Positions 1-9,085 are shown, counted from the first letter of the stretch. The stretch: 64,000 nucleotides of DNA from Acidobacteriota bacterium (GCA_019239425.1 JAFAZX010000032.1:62001-126000), one strand, 5' to 3'. The notes: generated by a model from the sequence alone, not told the origin. Numbers and translations are program-made.

Positions 1-10
1 TCATCACTCC

Positions 11-934
11 CTACGTTACGTTCAGCGCCGCGGCCGGGTTCTCCAACACCGGCGCGCTGGCGGCGCGGTCGCGCCCCGCGCGCTTGGCCTCGTAGAGCGC
101 GGCGTCGGCCGCGGCGCGCAGCTCTTCGTTCGTGCGCGCGCAGGTGGGCAGCTCGGCCACGCCGAGGCTCGCCGTGACGCGGCCCGCCGCGCCGAGGTCG
201 AGCGCGGCGATCTCCGCGCGCAGACGTTCGGCCACCTCGCTCCCGCGCGCGAGGGCCGTCTCCGGCAGGATGACGGCGAACTCGTCGCCGCCGATGCGCG
301 CGCCCGTGTCGATGCCGCGCGTGCCCGACTGGATGACGTTCGCCACGCGGCGCAGGGCCTCGTCGCCCGCGTCGTGCCCGTACGTGTCGTTCACGTCCTT
401 GAAGTTGTCGATGTCCACGATCAGCAGGCAGAAGGGGTGGCCGTAGCGCTCCGTGCGCGCCACTTCCCTTTCGAGCTGCCGCTCGAAGCGGCGGCGGTTG
501 GCGAGGTTCGTCAGGTGATCCGTGAAGGCGGCCTCCTGGCACGAGTCGAGGTACTGCTTCAGCTCGAGCAGCGTCCGCGCGCGCGCGCGCAGGAGGTCGA
601 GGTCGGTCGGGTCTGTGAGGTAGCCGAGCGCGCCCAGCTCCGACCCGAGACGCACGTCGCGCCCCTCGACGCGCGCGGCCGACTGGATGATGACGGGGAT
701 GAACTTGGTCTGCGGGTTCCCGCGCACGCGGCGGATCATCTCGTAGCCGTCCATGCGCGGCATCATCACGTCCGTGACGATGAGGTCGGGCTGGTGGAGC
801 TCGACCGTCTGGAGGCCGGCGGCGCCGTCCGTGGCCGTCAGCACCTCGTAGCCCTCGTTCTCCAGGGCGAAGGCCAGCAGCAGCCGCTTGTCGGGCTCGT
901 CGTCGACGACGAGGACTGTGAACTTTGTCGTCAT
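11..934 (-). CDS. response regulator with GGDEF diguanylate cyclase domain
   Basis: This 307-aa protein should make cyclic di-GMP from two GTP in response to phosphorylation. An N-terminal receiver domain (about residues 6-125) shows the acidic pair D11/D12 and the phospho-acceptor D55 (TDVMMP). A GGDEF domain follows (about 135-295), with LTNLANRR at 141-148 and an intact GGDEF at 215-219. An RxxD product-inhibition site (R206-D209) sits five residues before it, so feedback inhibition is likely. One oddity: the receiver's conserved lysine, usually in LTKP, reads LTDP with D107. The layout is PleD/WspR-like. The gene is transcribed away from the Crp-type regulator at 1230. The start ATG has only an AT-rich stretch and no clear ribosome site upstream. 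Confidence 0.93.
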   Translation of the reverse strand: MTTKFTVLVVDDEPDKRLLLAFALENEGYEVLTATDGAAGLQTVELHQPDLIVTDVMMPRMDGYEMIRRVRGNPQTKFIPVIIQSAARVEGRDVRLGSELGALGYLTDPTDLDLLRARARTLLELKQYLDSCQEAAFTDHLTNLANRRRFERQLEREVARTERYGHPFCLLIVDIDNFKDVNDTYGHDAGDEALRRVANVIQSGTRGIDTGARIGGDEFAVILPETALARGSEVAERLRAEIAALDLGAAGRVTASLGVAELPTCARTNEELRAAADAALYEAKRAGRDRAASAPVLENPAAALNVT

Positions 935-1229
935 AAAATAAAAAACAGTTCTTGCGCCCCCCGGGTCTTCGTGCTATTGTGCCCGCTAATTCAAGGGATG
1001 GTTACCTGAGTTCGTTTGTCGGTTAACTTTTCCTCATCGAATAACGGGTTAAATTTTAGCTTTACCTCGCAGCATTTGCGGCACCCGCGTCCGCTTTATC
1101 TCCCATCACGGTCAAGCAGGTTTTCCGGGGTTACGTCCCACCTCCGGTCGAAGACCGCGCGCGACGTCGGGGCCGCACACAAAGGCTCTTGAGAATCCCG
1201 ACCCCCTAAAAAAGAGGTTCCCCCTAATC
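935..1229. other. divergent intergenic region
   Basis: About 295 bases lie between two divergent regulators. The left part is AT-rich for this genome and probably carries both promoters, but I could not pick a convincing -35/-10 pair. A purine-rich AAGAGG about 12 bases before the ATG at 1230 may serve as a ribosome site. I see no gene, RNA fold or repeat family member here. Confidence 0.5.
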
Positions 1230-1940
1230 ATGCCACACCGACGCGCCAGCGACCTTTCCGCGGCCGAGCGTGCCGAAATCCTCCGCGAGTCCGAGGTCGG
1301 CGCCTGCCTCCCCGAAGAGACTCTCGTCCTGCTGGCGCGGGGCGCGGAGGCCGTGGACTACCGCCGCCGCCGCTTCATCTACCGCACCGGCGACACGGCC
1401 GACGCGCTCTACTGCATCGCGCGGGGGCGCGTCAAAATCTGCCTCATCGACGACGTGACGGCGCGCGAGGCCGTCATCGACATCGTCGGGCCGGGGGCGC
1501 TCTTCGGCGAGTCTTCGCTCTACTCGGCGGGGGTGCGCGAGAAGTGCGCCATCGCGTACGAGCAGGCGCGGCTGCTCAGAATTCCTGCGGGGGTTTACAG
1601 GGAGGGGATGGCTTCGAGCCGCGAGCTTTATGATTACACCTTCCGGATGGTTGGTCAACGACTATCTCGGGCCGAGCGCCGCGTCGCGGACTTCGCCCTC
1701 GACGCCATCCCGGCCCGCCTCGACAAGCTCCTCGCAGACCTCTCCGAGCGCTACGGCCGCACCTCGCCCGGGGGCGTGCTGATAGACCTGCCGCTCCCGC
1801 ACCGCGAGATCGCCTCCATCGTCGGCTCGACCCGCGAGAGCGTCACCGTCCGCTTGAACGCGCTCCGGCGCGCCGGTATCATCGACTTCGTCGACAGAAA
1901 AATCTTAATCAAGACGCCCGCGGCCTCGGCCGTGGTCTGA
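1230..1940 (+). CDS. Crp/Fnr family transcriptional regulator
   Basis: This 236-aa protein has the Crp/Fnr layout. A cyclic-nucleotide-binding-type beta-roll (about residues 20-140) contains GALFGESSLYSAG. A long dimerisation helix follows, then a C-terminal winged helix (about 170-230) with the recognition segment IASIVGSTRESVTVRLNALR. The N-terminus lacks the Cys cluster of FNR, so an oxygen-sensing iron-sulfur centre is unlikely. The usual cAMP-contacting Arg-Ser/Thr pair reads REK, so the effector is uncertain. It probably binds a palindromic operator as a dimer. The neighbours do not reveal its regulon. Confidence 0.9.
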   Translation: MPHRRASDLSAAERAEILRESEVGACLPEETLVLLARGAEAVDYRRRRFIYRTGDTADALYCIARGRVKICLIDDVTAREAVIDIVGPGALFGESSLYSAGVREKCAIAYEQARLLRIPAGVYREGMASSRELYDYTFRMVGQRLSRAERRVADFALDAIPARLDKLLADLSERYGRTSPGGVLIDLPLPHREIASIVGSTRESVTVRLNALRRAGIIDFVDRKILIKTPAASAVV

Positions 1941-1942
1941 GC

Positions 1943-2019
1943 TTGGTGAATAGTAAATGGTAATTAGTGAATGGCATCTGTTCTAATCCATTTACCATTC
2001 ACCATTCGCCATTCACCAA
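1943..2019. repeat. family B inverted repeat (GGTGAAT/AGTAAAT heptads)
   Basis: Two arms of 32 bases (1943-1974 and 1988-2019) are imperfect reverse complements around a 13-base loop. Each arm is built from variant 7-base units such as GGTGAAT and AGTAAAT. The right arm ends directly against the ATG of yacG and so occupies the place of its ribosome-binding site. Confidence 0.85.
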
Positions 2020-2223
2020 ATGATGAAGTGTCCCATCTGCCACCGCCCCACGACCTACGAGGCCAACCCTTACCGCCCCTTCTGCTCCGAGCGCTGCAAG
2101 CTGATCGACTTCGGCGCGTGGGCCAACGAGGAGTACGCCGTCCCGGCCGAAGAGAAACCGCCCCACCCTGAAGACTCGCCGCAAGGCACGGATACGCCGG
2201 AAGAAGAGTCCGACCGGGTTTAG
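2020..2223 (+). CDS. yacG: DNA gyrase inhibitor YacG
   Basis: This 67-aa protein is a YacG-family zinc protein. In E. coli YacG binds GyrB and blocks gyrase from DNA. The zinc ligands are visible as C4-x2-C7 and C22-x3-C26, followed by the family signature CKLIDFGAW and an acidic, proline-rich tail. The length matches the family (about 60-70 aa). Two ATG codons in tandem (2020 and 2023) can start it. No Shine-Dalgarno is visible because a family B repeat abuts the start. A TlpA-like lipoprotein gene follows after 92 bases. Confidence 0.92.
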   Translation: MMKCPICHRPTTYEANPYRPFCSERCKLIDFGAWANEEYAVPAEEKPPHPEDSPQGTDTPEEESDRV

Positions 2224-2315
2224 TCCCTGACATTCTCATCTTCGAGCAGCGGCGGCGGCGCGTGTCGCGTCCGCGGGCGTTCGTGTAGAATGGCGCCCGA
2301 AGGAGTTCGAACGGC

Positions 2316-2936
2316 ATGCTTCCGAGACTCTTCCTGAAGTCACTCATGCTCGTCGCGCTCGTCGCGCTCGCGGCCTCGTGCGAACTCGACGGCGCGTCGA
2401 AGAAGCGCGCCGAGGAGGCGCGGCTCAAGGCCGCCACCCCGCAGGCGCCGCGCACGAACCTGCCGATGCCGCCCGTCGCCGCCGCGCACGGCGCGGAGGC
2501 GGGCGCGGCCCCCGCCGGGGCCTGGACGCAGGCGGACGGGCGGCGCGTGCGCCTGGAAGATTTGCGCGGGCAGGTCGTCGTGCTCGACTTCTGGGCCACC
2601 TACTGCCCGCCCTGCCGGGAAGAGATTCCGCACCTCGTCCGGTTGCAAAAGCAGTACGGCCCGAAGGGCTTCAAGGTCATCGGCCTCAACGTCGGCGGCG
2701 ACGAAGACCGGCCCAAGATTCCCGACTTCGTCAAGGCTTACGGCATCCAGTACCAGCTCGCCATCCCCGACGAGGAGACCGCCCAGCTCTTCCTCTCGCA
2801 AGACGACTCCATCCCGCAGACCTTCGTCCTCGACCGCCGCGGCCGCCTCGTCCGCCACTTCGTCGGCTACGACTCCGAGGTCGCCGCCGCACTCGAAGCC
2901 GCCGTCAACGGCGCGCTCGAAGAGAAGGCGGATTGA
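2316..2936 (+). CDS. TlpA-like thioredoxin-fold lipoprotein
   Basis: This 206-aa protein is a TlpA/ResA-type thiol-disulfide oxidoreductase tethered outside the inner membrane. A lipoprotein signal peptide ends in a lipobox (LAAS-C22). The thioredoxin fold covers about residues 72-200 and carries the redox motif C97-P-P-C100 and a downstream Pro loop (SIPQTF). Such proteins keep cysteines reduced for cytochrome c or CuA assembly. A role in the respiratory locus of this window is possible but not shown. GAAGGAG stands 10-15 bases before the ATG. An intrinsic terminator lies about 70 bases after the stop. Confidence 0.9.
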   Translation: MLPRLFLKSLMLVALVALAASCELDGASKKRAEEARLKAATPQAPRTNLPMPPVAAAHGAEAGAAPAGAWTQADGRRVRLEDLRGQVVVLDFWATYCPPCREEIPHLVRLQKQYGPKGFKVIGLNVGGDEDRPKIPDFVKAYGIQYQLAIPDEETAQLFLSQDDSIPQTFVLDRRGRLVRHFVGYDSEVAAALEAAVNGALEEKAD

Positions 2937-2942
2937 GAAGCA

Positions 2943-3074
<132 letters not shown>

Positions 3075-3148
3075 CTCCTCGCTTGCCTTTCCGCGGTCGG
3101 AGGTTTACAAACAACTTATCCATCAAAAAAGAGCAGAGGATTATTAAC

Positions 3149-4591
3149 TTGAGGAGAGCCAAGATACTTGCCACGCTCGGGCCGGCTTCGCGCGAGCCGG
3201 CGGTGTTGGAATCGTTGCTGGCGGCGGGGGCCAACGCCGTGCGCATCAACATGTCGCACGGGTCGCAGGAGGAGCACGCCGAATCCATCGCCCGCGCCCG
3301 CGCCGCAGCCGAGCGTCTGAAGCGGCCGCTCTCGGTGCTCGTAGACCTTTCGGGGCCGAAGATTCGGACGGGGGTGTTGAAGGACGGACGGCCCGTGCAG
3401 CTCGAGACGAACGCCATCTTCACGCTCACCACGCGCTCGGTCGTCGGCGACGCGCGCGAGGTCTCGACCAACTACGCCGGCCTCGCGCGCGACGTGAAGC
3501 CCGGCGCGCGCATCCTGCTCGACGACGGCGCCATCGAGCTGACCGTCGAGTCCACGACCGACACGGACGTCGTCACGCGCGTCATCAACGGCGGCACGCT
3601 CTCCGAGCGCAAGGGCATCAACCTGCCCGGCGCCTCGCTCCCGATCCCCTCGCTCACCGATAAAGACCGCCGGGATTTGCAGTGGGCCGTGCGCGAGGGC
3701 GCCGACTACATCGCGCTCTCCTTCGTCCGCCGCGCCGAGGACTGCCTCGAGGCCAAGGCGCTCATCAAGGCCGCGGGCGGCAAGCAGCCGCTCGTCGCCA
3801 AGATCGAGAAGGCCGAGGCCATCGACCACCTCGAAGAGATCGTGGACGCGGCCGACGGCCTGATGGTCGCGCGCGGGGACTTGGGGGTGGAGACGAGCGT
3901 CGAGCTCGTCCCCGTCTACCAGAAGCGCATCATCGAGGCGGCGAACAAGAAGGAGAAGGTCGTCATCACGGCGACGCAGATGCTCCAGTCGATGATCTCG
4001 GAGCCGCGCCCCACGCGCGCCGAGGCGTCCGACGTGGCGAACGCCGTCTGGGACGGCACCGACGCCGTGATGCTCTCGGCCGAGACGGCCTCGGGGAAGT
4101 ACCCCGTCCTCGCCGTGGCGACGATGGCGCGCATCATCGAGTCGGCCGAGACGGGGCGGCCGGCCACGACGGAGAACGCGATCACGCGCTTCGCGGGCCG
4201 CCAATCGGGGCGCGTCAGCCGCGCGCTCTGCGAGGCCGCCGTCTTCGCGGGCGAGGAGATCGACGCGCGCACCATCGCCGTCGTCACCGCCTCCGGACTG
4301 ATGGCCCGGCGACTCTCGTCCCTGCGGCCCGAGCAGCGCATCGTCGCGCTCACGTTCGAGCGCGGCGTCGCCAACGAGATGTCGCTCATCTGGGGCGTCG
4401 AGACGTTGCTGCACACGCCCTGCGACAACACCGAGGAGATGATGAAGATCTGCGAGCGCACGCTCGTCGAGGCCGGCATCTCCCAGCAGAAGGAGACCGT
4501 CGTCCTGATGGCCGGCCGCCTCTCGGGGCTCGGCCTCTCAAGCTCCGTCACCCTCTACACCATCGGCGGCCCGCTCCCACGGAAGCTCTGA
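3149..4591 (+). CDS. pyk: pyruvate kinase
   Basis: This enzyme converts phosphoenolpyruvate and ADP to pyruvate and ATP in glycolysis. The barrel shows KILATLGPAS at the start, the RINMSHG loop, DLSGPKIRTG, the metal/substrate segment VAKIEKAEA, ARGDLGVE, and the ITATQMLQSM signature. A C-terminal allosteric-type domain follows. I place the start at TTG 3149: AGAGGA ends 8 bases upstream and translation then begins MRRAKILATLGPAS, the normal family N-terminus. A longer frame reaches TTG 3083, but that would read through a repeat arm. The length is 480 aa, normal for the family. The stop lies one base before the sigma factor ATG, so the two are probably co-transcribed. Confidence 0.93.
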   Translation: MRRAKILATLGPASREPAVLESLLAAGANAVRINMSHGSQEEHAESIARARAAAERLKRPLSVLVDLSGPKIRTGVLKDGRPVQLETNAIFTLTTRSVVGDAREVSTNYAGLARDVKPGARILLDDGAIELTVESTTDTDVVTRVINGGTLSERKGINLPGASLPIPSLTDKDRRDLQWAVREGADYIALSFVRRAEDCLEAKALIKAAGGKQPLVAKIEKAEAIDHLEEIVDAADGLMVARGDLGVETSVELVPVYQKRIIEAANKKEKVVITATQMLQSMISEPRPTRAEASDVANAVWDGTDAVMLSAETASGKYPVLAVATMARIIESAETGRPATTENAITRFAGRQSGRVSRALCEAAVFAGEEIDARTIAVVTASGLMARRLSSLRPEQRIVALTFERGVANEMSLIWGVETLLHTPCDNTEEMMKICERTLVEAGISQQKETVVLMAGRLSGLGLSSSVTLYTIGGPLPRKL

Positions 4592-4592
4592 G

Positions 4593-5180
4593 ATGTTTGC
4601 GGAGGCGACGGCGCAAAGCGACGAGCAACTGCTGGCCGGGTGCCGGCGCGGCGAAGAGGGCGCGTGGGAGGCGCTCGTGCGGCGCTACCAGCGGCTCGTC
4701 TACGCCATCCCCCGCCGCGCGGGGCTCGACGAGGACGCGGCCTCCGAAATCTTCCAGGACGTTTTCACGACCCTCTTAGAGAGCATCGAGAACATCGAGC
4801 AGCCCTCGCGCCTGCAGGCCTGGCTCGTCACGACGGCCAAGCGCAAGACGTGGCGGGCCGTGGGCCGCGCGAGGGCTTTGCGCCCCTTCGCGTCCGAGGA
4901 GGGCGAGGGCGAAGACGAGATGTACGACCTCGCCGACGAGGGGCTTTTGCCGGACGAGGCGCTCACGCGGCTCGAAGAGCAGCACCTCGTCCGCGCGGCC
5001 GTCTCGGAGCTGGGCGACCGCTGCCGCGCGCTCCTCCAGATGCTCTTCTACGCGGCGGAGCCGCCGTCCTACTCCGAGATCGCCGCCGCGCTCGGCACCT
5101 CCGAAGGCAGCATCGGCCCGACCCGCGCCCGCTGCCTCAAGAAGCTGCTCGACGCGCTCAAAAAGAAAGGCTTTTCGTGA
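4593..5180 (+). CDS. ECF-type RNA polymerase sigma factor
   Basis: This 195-aa protein has the two domains of group 4 (ECF) sigma factors. Region 2 (about residues 10-85) includes EALVRRYQRLVYAI and ASEIFQDVF. Region 4 (about 130-192) has a helix-turn-helix around YSEIAAALGTSEGSIGPTRARCLKKLL. It directs RNA polymerase to a specific promoter set. It follows pyk with one base between and is followed by a zinc-finger anti-sigma-like gene and a TPR-CHAT protease gene, so I infer one regulatory unit. The three conserved boxes at 5247, 9057 and 11453 are its best candidate promoters. The stop codon TGA is the first triplet of a family B repeat. Confidence 0.92.
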   Translation: MFAEATAQSDEQLLAGCRRGEEGAWEALVRRYQRLVYAIPRRAGLDEDAASEIFQDVFTTLLESIENIEQPSRLQAWLVTTAKRKTWRAVGRARALRPFASEEGEGEDEMYDLADEGLLPDEALTRLEEQHLVRAAVSELGDRCRALLQMLFYAAEPPSYSEIAAALGTSEGSIGPTRARCLKKLLDALKKKGFS

Positions 5181-5247
5181 ATAGTGAATGGTAAATGGTG
5201 AAAAACTGCATCCTCTATTCACCATTCACTATTTACTATTCACCACG
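5176..5247. repeat. family B inverted repeat
   Basis: GTGAATAGTGAATGG-type heptads (5176-5202) face their complement (5218-5247) across a 15-base loop. The arms differ by one heptad unit. The left arm supplies the sigma gene's TGA stop and the right arm touches the promoter-like box at 5247. Confidence 0.85.
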
Positions 5248-5275
5248 TATTTTTCGCGGACGAGCGCGCACTGTT
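5247..5275 (+). promoter_or_regulatory. P-box 1, putative ECF promoter
   Basis: G-TATTTTTCG begins at 5247 and CACTGTT at 5269. TATTTT and CACTGTT start exactly 21 bases apart. The same pair at the same spacing recurs at 9057 and 11453. It lies 42 bases before the ATG of the anti-sigma-like gene, a distance that suits a promoter with a short leader. Assignment to the sigma factor at 4593 is inference. Confidence 0.65.
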
Positions 5276-5316
5276 CGGTCGAGCGGGCACTCTGAGATGC
5301 CCCGGCGGAGCGAACA

Positions 5317-5931
5317 ATGAAACTGACCCCACGACACATACCCTTCGCCCGGCTGGCCGATCTGGCCGAAGGCCGCCTCTCGCCCGAGGAGGCCGCCGCA
5401 GACCGCGCGCACCTCGCCGGCTGCACGGGCTGTTCGGCGCAGGCCGCGCAGCTCGGACGCCTCGCCGCGCTCATGCGCGCCGACACGTCCGAGGACGCGC
5501 CGGCCGAGCTGGTCGCCTCGACCGTACGCATGTTCCGCGCGCGCCGCGCCCGCGCGGAGGAGCCGGGCCTCCTGCGCCGCCTCGTGGCCGCGCTCACCTT
5601 CGACAGCAGCGGACTCCGGCCCGCCTTCGGCGTGCGCTCGGGGCAGGCCGCGCCGGCCCGCCAGATGCTCTTCAGCGCGGGCGACTTCGACGTCGACCTG
5701 CGGCTCGCGCCGGGCGGCGAGGGCTGGACGGTCTCGGGGCAGGTGCTCGGCCCCTGCACGGGCGGCGAGGTCGAGCTGGTCGACCCGGAAGGCGCGACGG
5801 CGGCCCGCGCCACTCTCAACGAGCTGTGCGAGTTCACACTGCTCCCGCCGACGCCCGACGGCACCTACGCCCTGCGCCTGCGGCTCGAAGGCGTGGAGGT
5901 CGAGATTCCCGAGTTGAGTTTGAAAGCTTAA
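5317..5931 (+). CDS. soluble zinc-finger (zf-HC2-like) anti-sigma-type protein
   Basis: This 204-aa protein has an N-terminal helical segment with H-L-A-G-C-T-G-C (residues 32-39), the HxxxCxxC of zinc-binding anti-sigma domains. A linker rich in Arg and Ala follows, then a beta-rich C-terminal half (about 110-204) of unassigned fold. There is no signal peptide or membrane segment, so unlike many ECF anti-sigma factors it should be cytoplasmic. It lies between the ECF sigma gene and the TPR-CHAT protease gene. I infer that it binds the sigma factor and could be the protease substrate. GGAG lies about 7 bases before the ATG. P-box 1 lies just upstream. Confidence 0.75.
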   Translation: MKLTPRHIPFARLADLAEGRLSPEEAAADRAHLAGCTGCSAQAAQLGRLAALMRADTSEDAPAELVASTVRMFRARRARAEEPGLLRRLVAALTFDSSGLRPAFGVRSGQAAPARQMLFSAGDFDVDLRLAPGGEGWTVSGQVLGPCTGGEVELVDPEGATAARATLNELCEFTLLPPTPDGTYALRLRLEGVEVEIPELSLKA

Positions 5932-5953
5932 GGGCTTACCCGCGACGAATAGT

Positions 5954-6028
5954 TTAACCGCAGAGACACAGAGACACAGCTTGGGGCCGATGGCTCAAGA
6001 AGCTGTGCCTCTGTGTCTCTGCGGTTAA
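5954..6028. repeat. family D inverted repeat (CACAGAGA octads)
   Basis: Arms of 29 bases (5954-5982 and 6000-6028) are near-perfect reverse complements around a 17-base loop. The arms show an 8-base period (CACAGAGA). The right arm ends 16 bases before the GTG of the TPR-CHAT gene. Confidence 0.9.
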
Positions 6029-6044
6029 CTCCGCTTCCATTAAG

Positions 6045-8912
6045 GTGAATGACTCGAAGATAAACCGGGCGGAACTGGTCTCGCGCCTCGTCGCGGCCGA
6101 GGGCGAAGAGGCGCGGCGCGCGCTCATCGACGAGCACAGGGAGTCGGCCGGCGCGTCTCTCGCGCACGCGCTCAAGGACGTGTGCCTCGAAGAGTGGAGC
6201 GGCGACCCGCCGCGCGCCGTCGCCGCCGCCGACGCGCTCGAAGCGCTGGCCTCCGCGGACGACTCCGAAGAGGTTGCGGCCCTGCGCGACTGGGGCGCAG
6301 GCATCGCCGCGCTCGTCGGCGGCCGCATGGAGGAGGCCATCCGCCGCCTCGACGAAGCCGAGTCGCGCTTCCAGCAACTCTGCCAGCCGCACACCGCCGG
6401 CTCCACGCGCGTCAGCAAGCTCATCGCGCTCGCGCTCCTCGGCCGCTACGAGGAGGCCATCGAGACCGGCCTGCGCGCGCGCGACGTCTTCCTCGAACAC
6501 GGCGACCCGCGCGCCGCCGGCCGCGTCGAGCACAACATCGGCAACCTCCACCTGCGCCGCGACCGCTACCAGGAGGCCGAGCACTACCTCAAGCTCGCGC
6601 GCGACCGCTTCCTCCACGCCGACGACCTCAAGCAGCTCGCCATCATCGAGAACTCGCTCGCATACGTCTACACCTTCCTCCACGACTTCCGCTCCGCGGA
6701 GGACTTGTACCGCGAGGCTCTCGCCCACGCCGAGGGGGCCGGACTCGGCGCGAAGCAGGTGACGATACAGGCCGCCGTCGAGGCCAGCATGGGGAACCTC
6801 GCGCTCTTCCGCGGCCGCTACCGCGAGGCGCTCGAACTGCTGGAGCGCTCGCGCCGCCACTACGACACGACGGGGATGCCGCACCAGTCGGCCGTCGCCG
6901 AGTTGGAGCTGGCCGACGCCTACCTCGAACTTAACCTCGCCGCCGAGGCGCGCGCCGTCTACGAACGCGTCATCCCGACTTTCGCCGAACTCGGCATGCG
7001 TGCCGAGCAGGCCCGCGCCCTGGCGCAGGCAGGCCGCGCCGCCGTCATCGACGGCGACGCCGCGGCCGCACACGACCTGCTCGCGCGCGCGCGCGCACTT
7101 TACGCCGCCGAAGGTAACCTGGTCGGCGAGTCTTACGTCACGCTGGCCGAGGCGCAGCTCCACCTCTCCGAAGGCGACCACGCCGCGACCGCCGTTCTGG
7201 CCGCGCAGGCCGAGACGCCCCTGGCGCGCGCGGGCGCGCGGCGGCGCATGCTGCTCGCGCGCTGGATGCGCGGCGAGGCCGCGCGCGCGCAGGGGCAGGA
7301 GAGACTCGCGCAGATACTCCTCGACACGACGCTGCGGGAGGCGGAGCAGCAGGCGCTCCCGCAGATCGCGGAGCGCTGCCACACCTCGCTCGGCCTTCTG
7401 GCCGCGGCGCGCGGCGAGACTTCGAAGGCCGAAGACTCGTTCCGCCGCGCCGTCGCGCTCATCGAAGACCTGCGCGCGCCGCTGCCGGCCGAGGAGTTCC
7501 GCACGGCCTTCGTCGCCGACAAGCTCGCGCCCTACGACGAGCTGGTGCGGCTCTGCCTCGATGACTCCGGCCAAACGCGCGTCACCGAAGCGCTCTGCTA
7601 CGTGGAGCGCGCCCGCTCTCGCGCCCTGGTCGAGATGCTGAGCGGCGCGCTCGCCGTGCGCCCGCGCCCGCGCGACGAGTTCGAGGCCGGGCTGCTCGAA
7701 CAGCTCGGGCGGCTGCGCGAGGAGTTGAATTGGTTCTACAGCCGCATCAACCGGCCCGAAGAGGCGGACGCGGCGCGGGGCGCGGCGGCGATGCAGGCCC
7801 TGCACGACGCGGTGCGCGAGCGCGAGACGCGCGCCCTCGAAATCATGCGCCAGCTACAGCAGCGCGGCGGCGGCGAGCTGGGCCGCGCCGAGCCGCTCGA
7901 CGTGCCGGCCCTGCAGAGGGCGCTCGGCGAGGAGACTGCGCTCGTCGAGTACACGAGCCTCGACGGCCAACTGCTCGCCTTCGTCGTCACGAACGAGACG
8001 GTCGAGGTGGTGCGCGGGCTCGCGCACGAGCGCGAGGTCTCGGAGGCGTTGGGTCAGTTCCGCTTTCAGCTCGGCAGTCTCCGGTATGGTTCGTCGCGGA
8101 TGCGCTCGCACCTCGGGCCGCTCACCGAGCGCGCGCGTCGGCACCTCGGCGCGCTCTACGATCTGCTCCTGCGCCCGGTCGAGCCGCGGCTCGGCGCACG
8201 CCGCCTCGTCGTCGTGCCGCACCGCGCCCTGCACTACGTCCCCTTCCACGCGCTGCACGACGGCGGGGCTTACGTCGTCGAGCGGCGCGAGGTCTCCTAC
8301 ACGCCGAGCGCGTCCGTGCTCCGGCACTGCCTTGAGAAGCCGGAGCGGCCGTTCACGAAGGCGCTGCTGTTCGGCGTCGCCGACGAGCAGACGCCGCGCG
8401 TGCGCGACGAGATCAAAGCCCTGGCCCCGCTCTTCCCCGAGTCGGAAGCGCTGCTCGACGCGGACGCCACGCTCGAAGCTCTGCGCGCGCACGCGCCCGC
8501 GGCGGACGTGGTGCACCTTGCCTGTCACGGACAGTTCCGGCCCGACAGCCCCCTCTTCTCCTCCCTACGCCTCGGCGACGGCTGGATGACGGTGCACGAC
8601 GCCTACACGCTCGAAGTGGGCGCGGGGCTGGTCACGCTCTCGGCCTGCGAGACGGGCGTGAGCGCGGTCGCGCCGGGCGACGAGTTGATCGGCCTGGTGC
8701 GCGGCTTCTTCTACGCGGGCGCGCCCTCGCTCCTGATGAGCCTCTGGACGGTGGACGACGAGGCGACGGCCGAGCTGATGACAGACCTCTACACGCACCT
8801 CCGCGCCGGCTCGCGCCCGGCCGCCGCGCTCCGCGCCGCCCAACTCCGCCAGATGCAGACACGCCCCCACCCCTTCTTCTGGTCGCCCTTCGTCCTCACC
8901 GGCCGGTGGTGA
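6045..8912 (+). CDS. TPR-repeat CHAT-domain caspase-like protease
   Basis: This 955-aa protein has a long array of tetratricopeptide-type helices (about residues 70-480), then a linker, then a C-terminal CHAT domain (about 660-955). CHAT domains are clan CD caspase-like cysteine peptidases. The catalytic dyad is visible as H828 in VVHLACHG and C868 in LSACETG, with a typical end (HPFFWSPFVLTGRW). No signal peptide is present, so it should act in the cytoplasm. TPR arrays usually sense a ligand or partner and hold the protease off. Placed behind sigma and anti-sigma-like genes, it may cleave the anti-sigma protein. The GTG start at 6045 has only AAGG directly adjacent, so the exact start is uncertain. 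Confidence 0.93.
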   Translation: MNDSKINRAELVSRLVAAEGEEARRALIDEHRESAGASLAHALKDVCLEEWSGDPPRAVAAADALEALASADDSEEVAALRDWGAGIAALVGGRMEEAIRRLDEAESRFQQLCQPHTAGSTRVSKLIALALLGRYEEAIETGLRARDVFLEHGDPRAAGRVEHNIGNLHLRRDRYQEAEHYLKLARDRFLHADDLKQLAIIENSLAYVYTFLHDFRSAEDLYREALAHAEGAGLGAKQVTIQAAVEASMGNLALFRGRYREALELLERSRRHYDTTGMPHQSAVAELELADAYLELNLAAEARAVYERVIPTFAELGMRAEQARALAQAGRAAVIDGDAAAAHDLLARARALYAAEGNLVGESYVTLAEAQLHLSEGDHAATAVLAAQAETPLARAGARRRMLLARWMRGEAARAQGQERLAQILLDTTLREAEQQALPQIAERCHTSLGLLAAARGETSKAEDSFRRAVALIEDLRAPLPAEEFRTAFVADKLAPYDELVRLCLDDSGQTRVTEALCYVERARSRALVEMLSGALAVRPRPRDEFEAGLLEQLGRLREELNWFYSRINRPEEADAARGAAAMQALHDAVRERETRALEIMRQLQQRGGGELGRAEPLDVPALQRALGEETALVEYTSLDGQLLAFVVTNETVEVVRGLAHEREVSEALGQFRFQLGSLRYGSSRMRSHLGPLTERARRHLGALYDLLLRPVEPRLGARRLVVVPHRALHYVPFHALHDGGAYVVERREVSYTPSASVLRHCLEKPERPFTKALLFGVADEQTPRVRDEIKALAPLFPESEALLDADATLEALRAHAPAADVVHLACHGQFRPDSPLFSSLRLGDGWMTVHDAYTLEVGAGLVTLSACETGVSAVAPGDELIGLVRGFFYAGAPSLLMSLWTVDDEATAELMTDLYTHLRAGSRPAAALRAAQLRQMQTRPHPFFWSPFVLTGRW

Positions 8913-9047
8913 AAAAAAGTAGGCGGTAGGCGGTAAGAGGGTTTTGGGTGCTGGGGGTTAGGTGCTGGGTGGGCCAAGCCACTCCTACCCAACATCCAGC
9001 ACCCAGCACCTAACACCCTCTTCACTGCCTACCGCCTACTTTTTTTA
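8912..9047. repeat. composite family A/C inverted repeat with A/T tracts
   Basis: The outer arms are family A (AGTAGGCGGTAGGCGG and its complement). They enclose family C arms (GTGCTGGG heptads and complement). The outer left arm is preceded by seven A and the right arm is followed by seven T, so the whole can act as a bidirectional terminator. P-box 2 starts 10 bases after it. Confidence 0.85.
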
Positions 9048-9056
9048 TTTCCCGGT

Positions 9057-9085
9057 GTATTTTTTCGCCGGGGCGGGGCACTGTT
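9057..9085 (+). promoter_or_regulatory. P-box 2, putative ECF promoter
   Basis: G-TATTTTTTCG begins at 9057 and CACTGTT at 9079, again 21 bases between element starts, as in P-box 1 and 3. It lies 134 bases before the subtilase ATG, leaving a leader of about 125 bases. In that leader I see no gene and no known riboswitch. Confidence 0.65.
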
